This document shows positions 1 to 6,282 of a stretch of 19,729 nt of DNA, one piece after another. The DNA comes from an uncultured Saprospiraceae bacterium (GTDB lineage: Bacteria > Bacteroidota > Bacteroidia > Chitinophagales > Saprospiraceae). Location of the stretch: assembly GCA_937969485.1 (NCBI GenBank), contig CALBVQ010000232.1:1-19729 (forward strand), in the 5' to 3' direction. Position 1 is the first letter of the stretch; each line of letters begins with the position of its first letter. The notes beneath the pieces are model-generated. The model was not told where the DNA came from. It saw nothing but the letters and a program-made list of their open reading frames with translations, and did no database searches. The position numbers and the translations under genes were made by a program.

Positions 1-32
1 TGACGAAAACCTAATGCATAATTCGGGTTTAA
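1..32. repeat. 32-bp repeat, inverted partner at 16415-16446
   Basis: The first 32 bases are the exact reverse complement of 16415-16446. The match stops at base 33, but it may continue left of the window, so the true repeat could be longer. Its core (AATGCATAATTCGGGTTTAA) is related to a second, direct copy at 75-92 and another at 16632-16650, so this is a small dispersed family. It could be the end of an insertion sequence or a non-autonomous element; no transposase is visible. Confidence 0.85.
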
Positions 33-74
33 TAATTCTTGAAAATAAAGTGAAACCTTAAAACAGAATTGGTA
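28..74 (-). repeat. Truncated copy of the MITE found after trpS
   Basis: These 47 bases match the reverse complement of 14447-14493 at 45 of 47 positions by hand alignment. The piece keeps one terminal inverted repeat (ending ACAGAATTGGTA) and lacks the rest of the element. It is cut off where the AATGCAT-type repeat at 1-32 begins, and another AATGCAT-type copy (75-92) starts directly after it. This looks like nested or recombined repeat elements. Confidence 0.75.
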
Positions 75-92
75 TTAATGCATATTTGGGCT
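75..92 (+). repeat. AATGCAT-type short repeat (degenerate copy)
   Basis: TTAATGCATATTTGGGCT here is the 16632-16650 sequence with one C deleted. It also resembles bases 10-32 in direct orientation. It lies immediately against the truncated MITE copy. Confidence 0.55.
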
Positions 93-96
93 TTGA

Positions 97-255
97 GTCG
101 ATATAAGTGAGGAAGTAAAACTTGATGTTTTGAAGGTAACCAATCCAAGAAATATTCGTTATCGCGAGAAAATACGCAACATTCTAGATATCAAATGGTG
201 CGAAAGAGACCAAATTATTGCAGCTATCACCGTCCCCAAAAAAAAGAGCCGATAA
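97..255 (+). other. Unrecognised ORF stub, possibly a 3' gene remnant
   Basis: A stop-free run of 52 codons begins after a TGA at 94-96 and ends at TAA 253-255. It has no ATG start. The translation is coding-like (basic and Ile-rich, with a stretch reading NILDIKWCERDQIIAAI and a Lys/Arg-rich end), but I do not recognise it. It follows directly on repeat debris, so it may be the 3' end of a gene cut by an element insertion. It could equally be a chance open frame, since 159 bases is short. Confidence 0.2.
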
Positions 256-276
256 ATATTGATTCTATCGGCTCTT
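238..276 (-). terminator. Intrinsic terminator downstream of fumC
   Basis: A perfect 11-bp stem (AAGAGCCGATA at 244-254 with TATCGGCTCTT at 266-276) encloses an 11-nt loop. On the minus strand it is followed by a run of eight T (A238-A245 on the plus strand). It lies about 65 bp past the fumC stop codon. There is no T run on the plus-strand side, so it is directional. Confidence 0.85.
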
Positions 277-340
277 CGTCTGATTAATACACACTCAACT
301 TTGTGTGGTGATATTAATATATAATGGTTTCAGATCGCTA

Positions 341-1726
341 CTAAATCATGTCCTTTGGTCTAACCCACTGATCAAATTCAGAACTGGTCAAGTACTTTAA
401 TGCAAGAGCAGCCTCCTTCAGTGTAGTTCCTTCTTTATAAGCTTTTTTAGCTATCTCGGCAGCCTTATCATATCCTATCTTGGTATTCAAAGCGGTCACT
501 AGCATCAATGAATTATTGAGATTCATCGTGATTCTTTCGTGATTAGCTTCTATTCCAGCTGCACAATTATCATTGAAACTTTCGCATGCATCTCCTATTA
601 ACTGAGCAGACATAAGGAAATTGAAAATCATCATTGGTTTGAATACGTTCAATTCAAATTGACCGCTCATCCCTCCAATATTGATCGCCACATCGTTCCC
701 CATTACCTGAGCCATCGCCATTGTAAGTGCTTCGGATTGTGTAGGATTTACTTTTCCTGGCATAATTGAAGAACCCGGTTCGTTAGCTGGGATTATGATT
801 TCTCCGATTCCACACCTTGGCCCTGAACTCAACATTCTAATATCGTTCCCAATTTTCATCAAGGACACAGCAACTGTTTTCAGCGCTCCGTGAGACTCTA
901 CAATTGCATCGTGCGCAGCTAAACCTTCAAACTTGTTTTTGCCTGTTATGAAAGGCAGGCCAGTGATACTCGCTATTTCCTTAGCTACATTTTTTGAATA
1001 TCCTTTTGGCGTATTTAGTCCTGTTCCTACTGCCGTTCCTCCCAGTGCAAGTTCACTTAAATGCTTTAATGTGTTTTTTATAGCAACTATTCCATGATCT
1101 AGTTGACTCACATATCCAGAAAATTCTTGCCCTAGCGTTAATGGAGTTGCATCCATAAAATGGGTTCTACCTATCTTCACCACATTCTTAAATGCCTTTG
1201 ATTTTGACGCAAGTGTATCTCTTAATTTTTCAATTCCAGGGATCGTGCATTCCATCAACTTTTTGTATGCTGCAATATGCATCGCTGTAGGGAACGTGTC
1301 ATTAGATGATTGGGACTTATTTACATCATCATTTGGGTGAAGCGCTTTCTTCGCATCATCGAGCTTTCCTCCTTGAACCACATGACCTCTATTGGCAATT
1401 ACTTCATTAACGTTCATGTTTGATTGCGTGCCTGATCCAGTCTGCCACACTACGAGTGGAAACTGATCATCGAGCTTCCCATCTCTAATTTCCTTACACA
1501 CCTTTTCTATCAACTTCGCCTTCTTTTTTTGAAGCCCACCAGCTTCAGCATTTACTCTAGCTGCAGCGGTTTTCAGAATAGCGAAGGCTTCTATTATTTC
1601 TTTTGGCATCTTCTCGTTTCCAATCTTGAAATTCTGACTAGATCGTTGCGTTTGTGCTGCCCAATACTTGTCTGCTGGGACATTGATATAACCTATACTG
1701 TCTTTTTCTTTTCTGAATTTTGCCAT
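341..1726 (-). CDS. fumC: Fumarate hydratase, class II
   Basis: This is the iron-independent class II fumarase of the TCA cycle, which interconverts fumarate and malate in the cytosol. With the ATG at 1726 it is 461 residues, typical for FumC. The sequence shows GSGTQSNMNVNE (residues 97-108), SSNDTFPTAMH (140-150), GRTHF with the conserved His189, and the superfamily signature GSSIMPGKVNPTQ (318-330, the mobile catalytic loop). A start 18 nt further upstream is possible by frame, but it would lie inside the TACCTTTG promoter box at 1742-1749, so 1726 is preferred. It is transcribed leftward, 57 bp after meaB, with its own promoter and a terminator behind it. Argininosuccinate lyase and aspartase share the fold, but the motif set and length fit fumarase best. 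Confidence 0.95.
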   Translation of the reverse strand: MAKFRKEKDSIGYINVPADKYWAAQTQRSSQNFKIGNEKMPKEIIEAFAILKTAAARVNAEAGGLQKKKAKLIEKVCKEIRDGKLDDQFPLVVWQTGSGTQSNMNVNEVIANRGHVVQGGKLDDAKKALHPNDDVNKSQSSNDTFPTAMHIAAYKKLMECTIPGIEKLRDTLASKSKAFKNVVKIGRTHFMDATPLTLGQEFSGYVSQLDHGIVAIKNTLKHLSELALGGTAVGTGLNTPKGYSKNVAKEIASITGLPFITGKNKFEGLAAHDAIVESHGALKTVAVSLMKIGNDIRMLSSGPRCGIGEIIIPANEPGSSIMPGKVNPTQSEALTMAMAQVMGNDVAINIGGMSGQFELNVFKPMMIFNFLMSAQLIGDACESFNDNCAAGIEANHERITMNLNNSLMLVTALNTKIGYDKAAEIAKKAYKEGTTLKEAALALKYLTSSEFDQWVRPKDMI

Positions 1727-1741
1727 TGTACTTTTTTTGCA

Positions 1742-1749
1742 CAAAGGTA
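1742..1749 (-). promoter_or_regulatory. Bacteroidota -7 box for fumC
   Basis: Minus-strand TACCTTTG matches the TAnnTTTG -7 element of Bacteroidota. It lies 15 nt upstream of the fumC ATG, implying a very short leader. I see no convincing TTG -33 element at the usual spacing. Confidence 0.55.
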
Positions 1750-1783
1750 TGTGTTTACAAAGAATAAATAAATATGCTTTCTA

Positions 1784-2797
1784 CTATAAGTCTGAAAGAA
1801 GGTTCCACACATCTACAGCACCTTCCTCGATCATTTTTTCGTGCTTTTTTAGATTTTTTTGGACAGCTGGATCTTGCAGGAATTTTTTATAAATTGCTTG
1901 TTTGAGCTGATCGTCATACCATTGGCCTACTTGTAATTTCCTCGATTTGTTTATGCTATTTTCTCGATTAAAATAGTCCTTGTATTTATTAATCTCCTCC
2001 CAAAGTTTTTCGATTCCCTGTCTTTCTAAGCTTGATATAGCAATTGTAGGGATTGACTTATTCTGATATTTCCCCTTCAATATGTGTAGAGCATTTTTAT
2101 ATGCACTAGCTGACTGCTTAGCAACGGTTTCTCGATCACCATCGGCTTTCGTCACAACCACCATATCTGCTAGTTCTACGATTCCTCGTTTGATTCCTTG
2201 AATTTCATCACCTGATCCCGGTAGAACTAGAAGAATAAACAAGTCAACCATTTTCGACACCATTGTTTCACTTTGTCCTACTCCTACTGTTTCTATAAGG
2301 ATGTGATTATATCCAGCGGCCTCACATAGTAACATTACTTCTCTTGTTTTACTGCTTACTCCACCAAGGAAATTTTTGCTTGGAGAGGGTCTTACAAAGA
2401 CATTGTCCATCATACCTATTGATTCCATCCTTGTCTTATCACCTAGAATACTTCCTTTACTATCTTCGGAAGATGGATCAATTGTAAGTACTGCAAATTT
2501 TTCTTCTTTATTCTCGCTGATTAGCGCTTCGATAATTGTGCTCTTTCCTACTCCTGGTGATCCAGATATTGCTATTCTCCATGAAGGATTTTTGACATAG
2601 TCTGGCTTAATTAGATTAAAGAGCTGAGTTGCTTTTACTTCATCTTTGGAGGAATTACTTTCTACCAATGTGATACCTTGGGCAAGTGCGCTAGTTTCTC
2701 CTGCGAGTATCCGCTGTGCAAGAGTGGAAACCGAAGTCTCATTTTGGGCGAAAGCCCCTTTTTTCAAATGTGGATTAATGTTCTTATCAGCCACCAA
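1784..2797 (-). CDS. meaB: Methylmalonyl-CoA mutase-associated GTPase MeaB (ArgK family)
   Basis: This is a G3E P-loop GTPase that chaperones adenosylcobalamin loading and protection of methylmalonyl-CoA mutase. The 337-residue translation has Walker A GSPGVGKST (79-87), the LTIDPSS...KGSILGDKTRM segment (105-124), RPSPSKNFLGGVSSKTREV (136-154), IETVGVGQSE (168-177) and the base-specificity motif TKAD (216-219). No ATG is available near the start: an in-frame TAG lies two codons upstream of TTG at 2797, and GTG follows at 2794, so initiation uses TTG or GTG. Residues 9-20 (PHLKKGAFAQNE) contain the GGGCGAAAGCCC 12-mer. A MutA-like gene lies 0.75 kb away on the same strand, which fits the role. 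The annotation is secure; the exact start is not. Confidence 0.93.
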   Translation of the reverse strand: MVADKNINPHLKKGAFAQNETSVSTLAQRILAGETSALAQGITLVESNSSKDEVKATQLFNLIKPDYVKNPSWRIAISGSPGVGKSTIIEALISENKEEKFAVLTIDPSSEDSKGSILGDKTRMESIGMMDNVFVRPSPSKNFLGGVSSKTREVMLLCEAAGYNHILIETVGVGQSETMVSKMVDLFILLVLPGSGDEIQGIKRGIVELADMVVVTKADGDRETVAKQSASAYKNALHILKGKYQNKSIPTIAISSLERQGIEKLWEEINKYKDYFNRENSINKSRKLQVGQWYDDQLKQAIYKKFLQDPAVQKNLKKHEKMIEEGAVDVWNLLSDL

Positions 2798-3011
2798 TTT
2801 CTATTTTAACATCAAATTTTGTAAAATTTCTTAACAGTTCTGTATACTTATCATAATGTTTATTTAAACGACATAAAATTTTGTGCATTAAGTCCTTTTC
2901 GCAACGATATTAGTAAAACGAAACAAAATCCATATATCAAATACTTGTCGTGATTGAGATTGCCTGAAATTTCAATTATGATTGGTATACTAACTATTAA
3001 AAGTTTTGATT
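2798..3011. other. Divergent intergenic region, meaB / lipoprotein
   Basis: This AT-rich stretch of about 210 bp separates meaB (leftward) from the lipoprotein (rightward) and must hold both promoters. I find no clean TAnnTTTG box on either strand, no strong hairpin and no repeat. Confidence 0.4.
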
Positions 3012-3410
3012 ATGAAAAATACAACATTATTAATTATTGCATTGTTTGCTGCCAGTTTTGCCACGTCTTGCGAGTCCAATATTGATGAAAAGGCAATAGA
3101 AGTTGCAGGTATTTATGACGCGAATGTAGTTAACGGATACTATAATTTTGACTTGAGCATCTCCATGGACGGGTATGACAATGTGCTAATCGAAGCCCTT
3201 TTCGATGACTACAATTTTGGAATAATTCGTGCTGATTTAGATGATACAAATAGTGGTCTTATTGATTTTGACATTAGATCCCAAGATATTTATAGCGGAG
3301 CGAGAATTCGTGGTGATGGAGAGTACATTGATGGCTTCTTACAGCTAGATTATACGATAGACTGGGGAAATGAAACTATAAAATACAGAATTGTTGCTGA
3401 ACGATTTTGA
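3012..3410 (+). CDS. Small putative lipoprotein of unknown function
   Basis: This encodes 132 residues from the ATG at 3012; an in-frame TTG two codons earlier is unlikely to be the start. A short charged n-region and a hydrophobic stretch (about residues 5-17) end in the lipobox ATSC, with Cys20 as the lipidated residue, followed by ESNIDE. The mature part is acidic and rich in Asp, Tyr and Ile in alternating patterns (for example GYYNFDLSISMDGYDN), suggesting a small all-beta domain. I do not recognise the family. It is a single-gene unit between two leftward genes, followed by a terminator-like hairpin. The mature domain has only the lipobox Cys. Location is inferred to be the periplasmic side of a membrane or the cell surface. 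Confidence 0.8.
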   Translation: MKNTTLLIIALFAASFATSCESNIDEKAIEVAGIYDANVVNGYYNFDLSISMDGYDNVLIEALFDDYNFGIIRADLDDTNSGLIDFDIRSQDIYSGARIRGDGEYIDGFLQLDYTIDWGNETIKYRIVAERF

Positions 3411-3491
3411 CCAGCTAAAAATATACCGATCCATTGAAAACCAAGGTTACCTACCAAATTTCCTTAACGAACGCCATCTTAAAACTAGTAG

Positions 3492-3550
3492 GACCGGAAT
3501 GATCACCATTAGAAATAATGACTCTCTCGATCATTGCCGGTCTCTTTTAT
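3492..3550 (+). terminator. Structured terminator after the lipoprotein gene
   Basis: GACCGGAATGATC (3492-3504) pairs with GATCATTGCCGGTC (3529-3542) with one bulged base. Inside the loop a second hairpin, CATTA-GAAA-TAATG (3507-3520), forms a perfect stem. The tract TCTTTTATTT follows on the plus strand. The converging mutA-like gene stops at 3551, so the structure may also slow leftward transcription, but the minus-strand side has only a weak T tract. Confidence 0.65.
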
Positions 3551-4501
3551 TTAACGAGAAATTCCTTCCCATATTTTGTGCGAAATAACATTTGTGATCT
3601 CGTTCACCTGAAATGCCCCGCTATAGGCTGACCTCGATTGGTGAAGTACTGCCTCCTCTTTAAGTAAATGATGAATGTTTCGACTTATTCGATGATGGAA
3701 CGAAGCCCTTTCTTCCGAAGCGGGCGCAATACAGATCGCATCGTAACTAGCAAGTGCTGCATTGAGGGCTTTCGATCCTAGATCAATGTAGCTTCTTTCC
3801 AACGTCTCGTCGGTGTCGATCTCACAGTACGCATGCATTTTTACACATCTTTCCTCCATCGAAAAACCTCTGCAAATGTTGCGTGAAATAATATCAATTG
3901 TGTCAGCAATGGCAAGTTCAGAGATCATTTTTGCCGATATTTTTCGGTCGATTCTTAAGGAATCGAAAAATGAATTTCTTTCTTCAATTGAAGGGGATTG
4001 ATCTAGCAGAGCTACTATAGCTTTGAAATGGTTAGTCAATTGCTCAACAAATTCAACTGCATTGCTGCGAAAAATTGTCGATCTGTCTTTGATTGCCGGG
4101 TCTTTCACTACTGCCTTTAGCTGTTCAACTAATTCTTCTTTTTTGAGATGAGCCTCATCCGTGACTATAAACGTTAGTTTGATATAGTCAAATATCACTT
4201 CTTCAAGCAGCTTCTTCCAATTGTTCTTAGCGGTGTCAACGTAGATTTCAACCGTATTAATTCCCCCTACTAAGTCCTCAAGTAGAATGGTATTGTCCAG
4301 CGTTGAGCTGCGGTAAACTTGTTTGTTTTTCCAATCTTTTTCTATTCTGTTGCCTCCTGTTTTGTGGGGCTTTCGCCCAAAAAAAGGGTCAATAGAAATT
4401 GAAGGAGTTATAGCCACATTGAAGTCAGAGAGGTCTTCTTTCTTAAGCTCTTTCTTAATCTTTTCTATCCATTGGCTATGACTAACTGCAGTGAAACTCA
4501 T
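3551..4501 (-). CDS. mutA: Short, divergent methylmalonyl-CoA mutase small-subunit-like protein
   Basis: This 316-residue protein resembles the non-catalytic small (beta) subunit of methylmalonyl-CoA mutase. The N-terminus follows the MutA pattern (AVSHSQWIEKIKKELKKEDL, then ITPSISIDPFFG, residues 5-42). The C-terminal segment follows the barrel end: FHHRISRNIHHLLKEEA (269-284), then SAYSGAFQVNEITNVISHKIW (291-311), which occupies the place of the usual DPAGGSYYIE..LT....AW motif. It is well short of the 450-620 residues I expect, and that glycine-rich motif is strongly altered, so the protein is a reduced or diverging form. Its ATG directly follows the ettA TAG in the same frame (TAGATG), implying translational coupling. 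The catalytic subunit gene (mutB) is not in the window. MeaB nearby supports the pathway. Family assignment is fairly sure; activity is not. Confidence 0.72.
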   Translation of the reverse strand: MSFTAVSHSQWIEKIKKELKKEDLSDFNVAITPSISIDPFFGRKPHKTGGNRIEKDWKNKQVYRSSTLDNTILLEDLVGGINTVEIYVDTAKNNWKKLLEEVIFDYIKLTFIVTDEAHLKKEELVEQLKAVVKDPAIKDRSTIFRSNAVEFVEQLTNHFKAIVALLDQSPSIEERNSFFDSLRIDRKISAKMISELAIADTIDIISRNICRGFSMEERCVKMHAYCEIDTDETLERSYIDLGSKALNAALASYDAICIAPASEERASFHHRISRNIHHLLKEEAVLHQSRSAYSGAFQVNEITNVISHKIWEGISR

Positions 4502-6175
4502 CTAGATCATTTTTTTGAATCGTGGTCTTTTCGGTGCTACATCACCAAGTCTTTCTTTTTTAGCAGCCTCGTAATCCGAGAAGTTACCTTCATAGAATAC
4601 AATTTGAGAATCATCTTCGTAAGCTAGGATGTGCGTTGCTAGTCTATCAATAAACCATCTATCATGAGAAATAACAAGTACGCAACCAGCAAAATTTTCG
4701 ATCGCTTCCTCAAGTGCTCTTAGAGTATTTACATCTATATCGTTGGTGGGCTCATCTAATAGAAGCACATTTCCTCCACTCTTAAGTGTCATTGCTAAAT
4801 GTACTCTGTTTCTTTCTCCACCCGACAATACAGCTAGTTTTTTCTGTTGGTCACCTCCTGCAAAATTGAATCTAGATAAATATGCTCTTGCATTGAGTTC
4901 TTTATTGCCTACAGTGATAATCTCATTGCCTTCACCTATTATTTCAAATATGGTTTTCTCCGGAAGTAAATCCTTGTGAGATTGATCTACATATGCGATA
5001 TCGACAGTTTCTCCTATTTCGATTGTTCCAGAATCTGGTTGCTCTTGTCCCATAATCATGCGAAATAGGGTAGATTTTCCTACACCGTTTGGTCCCACAA
5101 TACCTACTATTGCGTTTTTAGGGATCGAAGCACTAAAGTTATCAATAAGTATTCTGTCGCCATAACCCTTTGTAACTCCATTGATCTCGATTACTTTGTC
5201 ACCAAGTCTTTGGCCTGTAGGAATGAATAATTCAAGATTAGATTCTCTTTCTTTGGATTCAGCATTCGCCATCTTATCGTAGGCATTCAATCTCGCTTTA
5301 CCTTTGGATTGTCTAGCTTTTTGAGACATTCTAATCCAGTCAAGTTCTCTACTTAATGCCTTTTTTCGTTTAGATTCAGTTTTCTCTTCCTGCTCCATTC
5401 TCTTGGTCTTCTGCTCTAACCAACTGCTGTAATTTCCTTGATAAGGAATTCCTTCTCCTCTATCAAGTTCAAGAATCCATCCTGCGACGTTGTCTAAGAA
5501 GTACCTATCGTGAGTTACAGCTATTACCGTTCCAGGGAAAGTATCTAAGTATTGTTCAAGCCAGTGTACACTTTCAGCATCTAAGTGATTGGTTGGCTCA
5601 TCTAAAAGAAGAATGTCTGGCTTGCTTAAAAGTAGACGGCATAATGCAACTCTTCTTCTTTCTCCACCAGAAAGGACATCAACCTTAGCATCTTCGGGTG
5701 GACAGCGCAGAGACTCCATCGCAGTGTTCAAGCGATGATCAAGTTCCCACGCGTTATGATGATCCATTAACTCCATTAGCTGACCTTGACGCTCGATGGT
5801 TTTAGCCATCTCATCATCACTCATTGGTTCAGAGAATTTTAGGTTGATCTCATCATACTCTTTCATGATGTCAACAACATCTTGGACTCCTTCCTCCACA
5901 ATTTCTCTAACAGTTTTATTATCGTCAAGCTCTGGTTCTTGAGCGAGGTAACCTATTTTATACTCTCCGTCAAAAAATACTTTACCCTGAAAGTTGGTGT
6001 CAAGACCAGCTATTATTTTCAGAAGAGAAGACTTTCCTGATCCGTTTAGACCTAAAACCCCTATTTTGGCCCCGTAAAAGAAGGATAGCCAGATGTTCTT
6101 TAGCACCTGTTTTTGAGGAGGGAAGGTTTTCGTGACACCCTCCATGGCGAATATTACTTTTTTATCTACAGACAT
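4502..6175 (-). CDS. ettA: Energy-dependent translational throttle protein EttA (ABC-F ATPase)
   Basis: This is a cytosolic ABC-F ATPase that binds the ribosomal E site and gates the first elongation steps according to ATP/ADP. At 557 residues it has the EttA length. Two ABC cassettes are visible: Walker A GLNGSGKSS (42-50), signature LSGGERRR (168-175) and Walker B LLLDEPTNHLD (189-199); then Walker A GPNGVGKST (361-369), signature LSGGERNR (450-457) and LLLDEPTNDID (471-481). The arm insertion of the first cassette (about 95-165) and the basic P-site tRNA interaction linker (about 250-305, with SRELDWIRMSQKARQSKGKAR) are intact. The catalytic Glu residues are present, so it should hydrolyse ATP. 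There is no membrane domain, as expected for ABC-F. It is the first gene of a leftward pair with mutA. Confidence 0.95.
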   Translation of the reverse strand: MSVDKKVIFAMEGVTKTFPPQKQVLKNIWLSFFYGAKIGVLGLNGSGKSSLLKIIAGLDTNFQGKVFFDGEYKIGYLAQEPELDDNKTVREIVEEGVQDVVDIMKEYDEINLKFSEPMSDDEMAKTIERQGQLMELMDHHNAWELDHRLNTAMESLRCPPEDAKVDVLSGGERRRVALCRLLLSKPDILLLDEPTNHLDAESVHWLEQYLDTFPGTVIAVTHDRYFLDNVAGWILELDRGEGIPYQGNYSSWLEQKTKRMEQEEKTESKRKKALSRELDWIRMSQKARQSKGKARLNAYDKMANAESKERESNLELFIPTGQRLGDKVIEINGVTKGYGDRILIDNFSASIPKNAIVGIVGPNGVGKSTLFRMIMGQEQPDSGTIEIGETVDIAYVDQSHKDLLPEKTIFEIIGEGNEIITVGNKELNARAYLSRFNFAGGDQQKKLAVLSGGERNRVHLAMTLKSGGNVLLLDEPTNDIDVNTLRALEEAIENFAGCVLVISHDRWFIDRLATHILAYEDDSQIVFYEGNFSDYEAAKKERLGDVAPKRPRFKKMI

Positions 6176-6203
6176 ATTTTTTATTTCATTTTCATAAAGT
6201 GCC

Positions 6204-6211
6204 CAAATTTA
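6204..6211 (-). promoter_or_regulatory. Bacteroidota -7 box for ettA
   Basis: Minus-strand TAAATTTG matches TAnnTTTG and lies 28 nt upstream of the ettA ATG. No clear -33 TTG is seen. Confidence 0.5.
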
Positions 6212-6256
6212 GCTAAATATAATCTGTTCGATGGGAATTTATTTCAATCTTAATTT

Positions 6257-6264
6257 TACATTTG
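6257..6264 (+). promoter_or_regulatory. Bacteroidota -7 box for the PBP1A gene
   Basis: TACATTTG matches TAnnTTTG and ends 18 nt before the ATG at 6283. It overlaps the upstream in-frame TTG at 6262, which argues against that TTG as the start codon. Together with the box at 6204-6211 it defines a compact divergent promoter region. Confidence 0.55.
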
Positions 6265-6282
6265 CCTAGCCTAATAAGATGT

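Noticed and set aside
4499..4504. Selenocysteine/pyrrolysine-type recoding at the ettA TAG
   Set aside because: ettA ends at the normal family length and the ATG follows at once, so ordinary termination and restart is the simpler reading.
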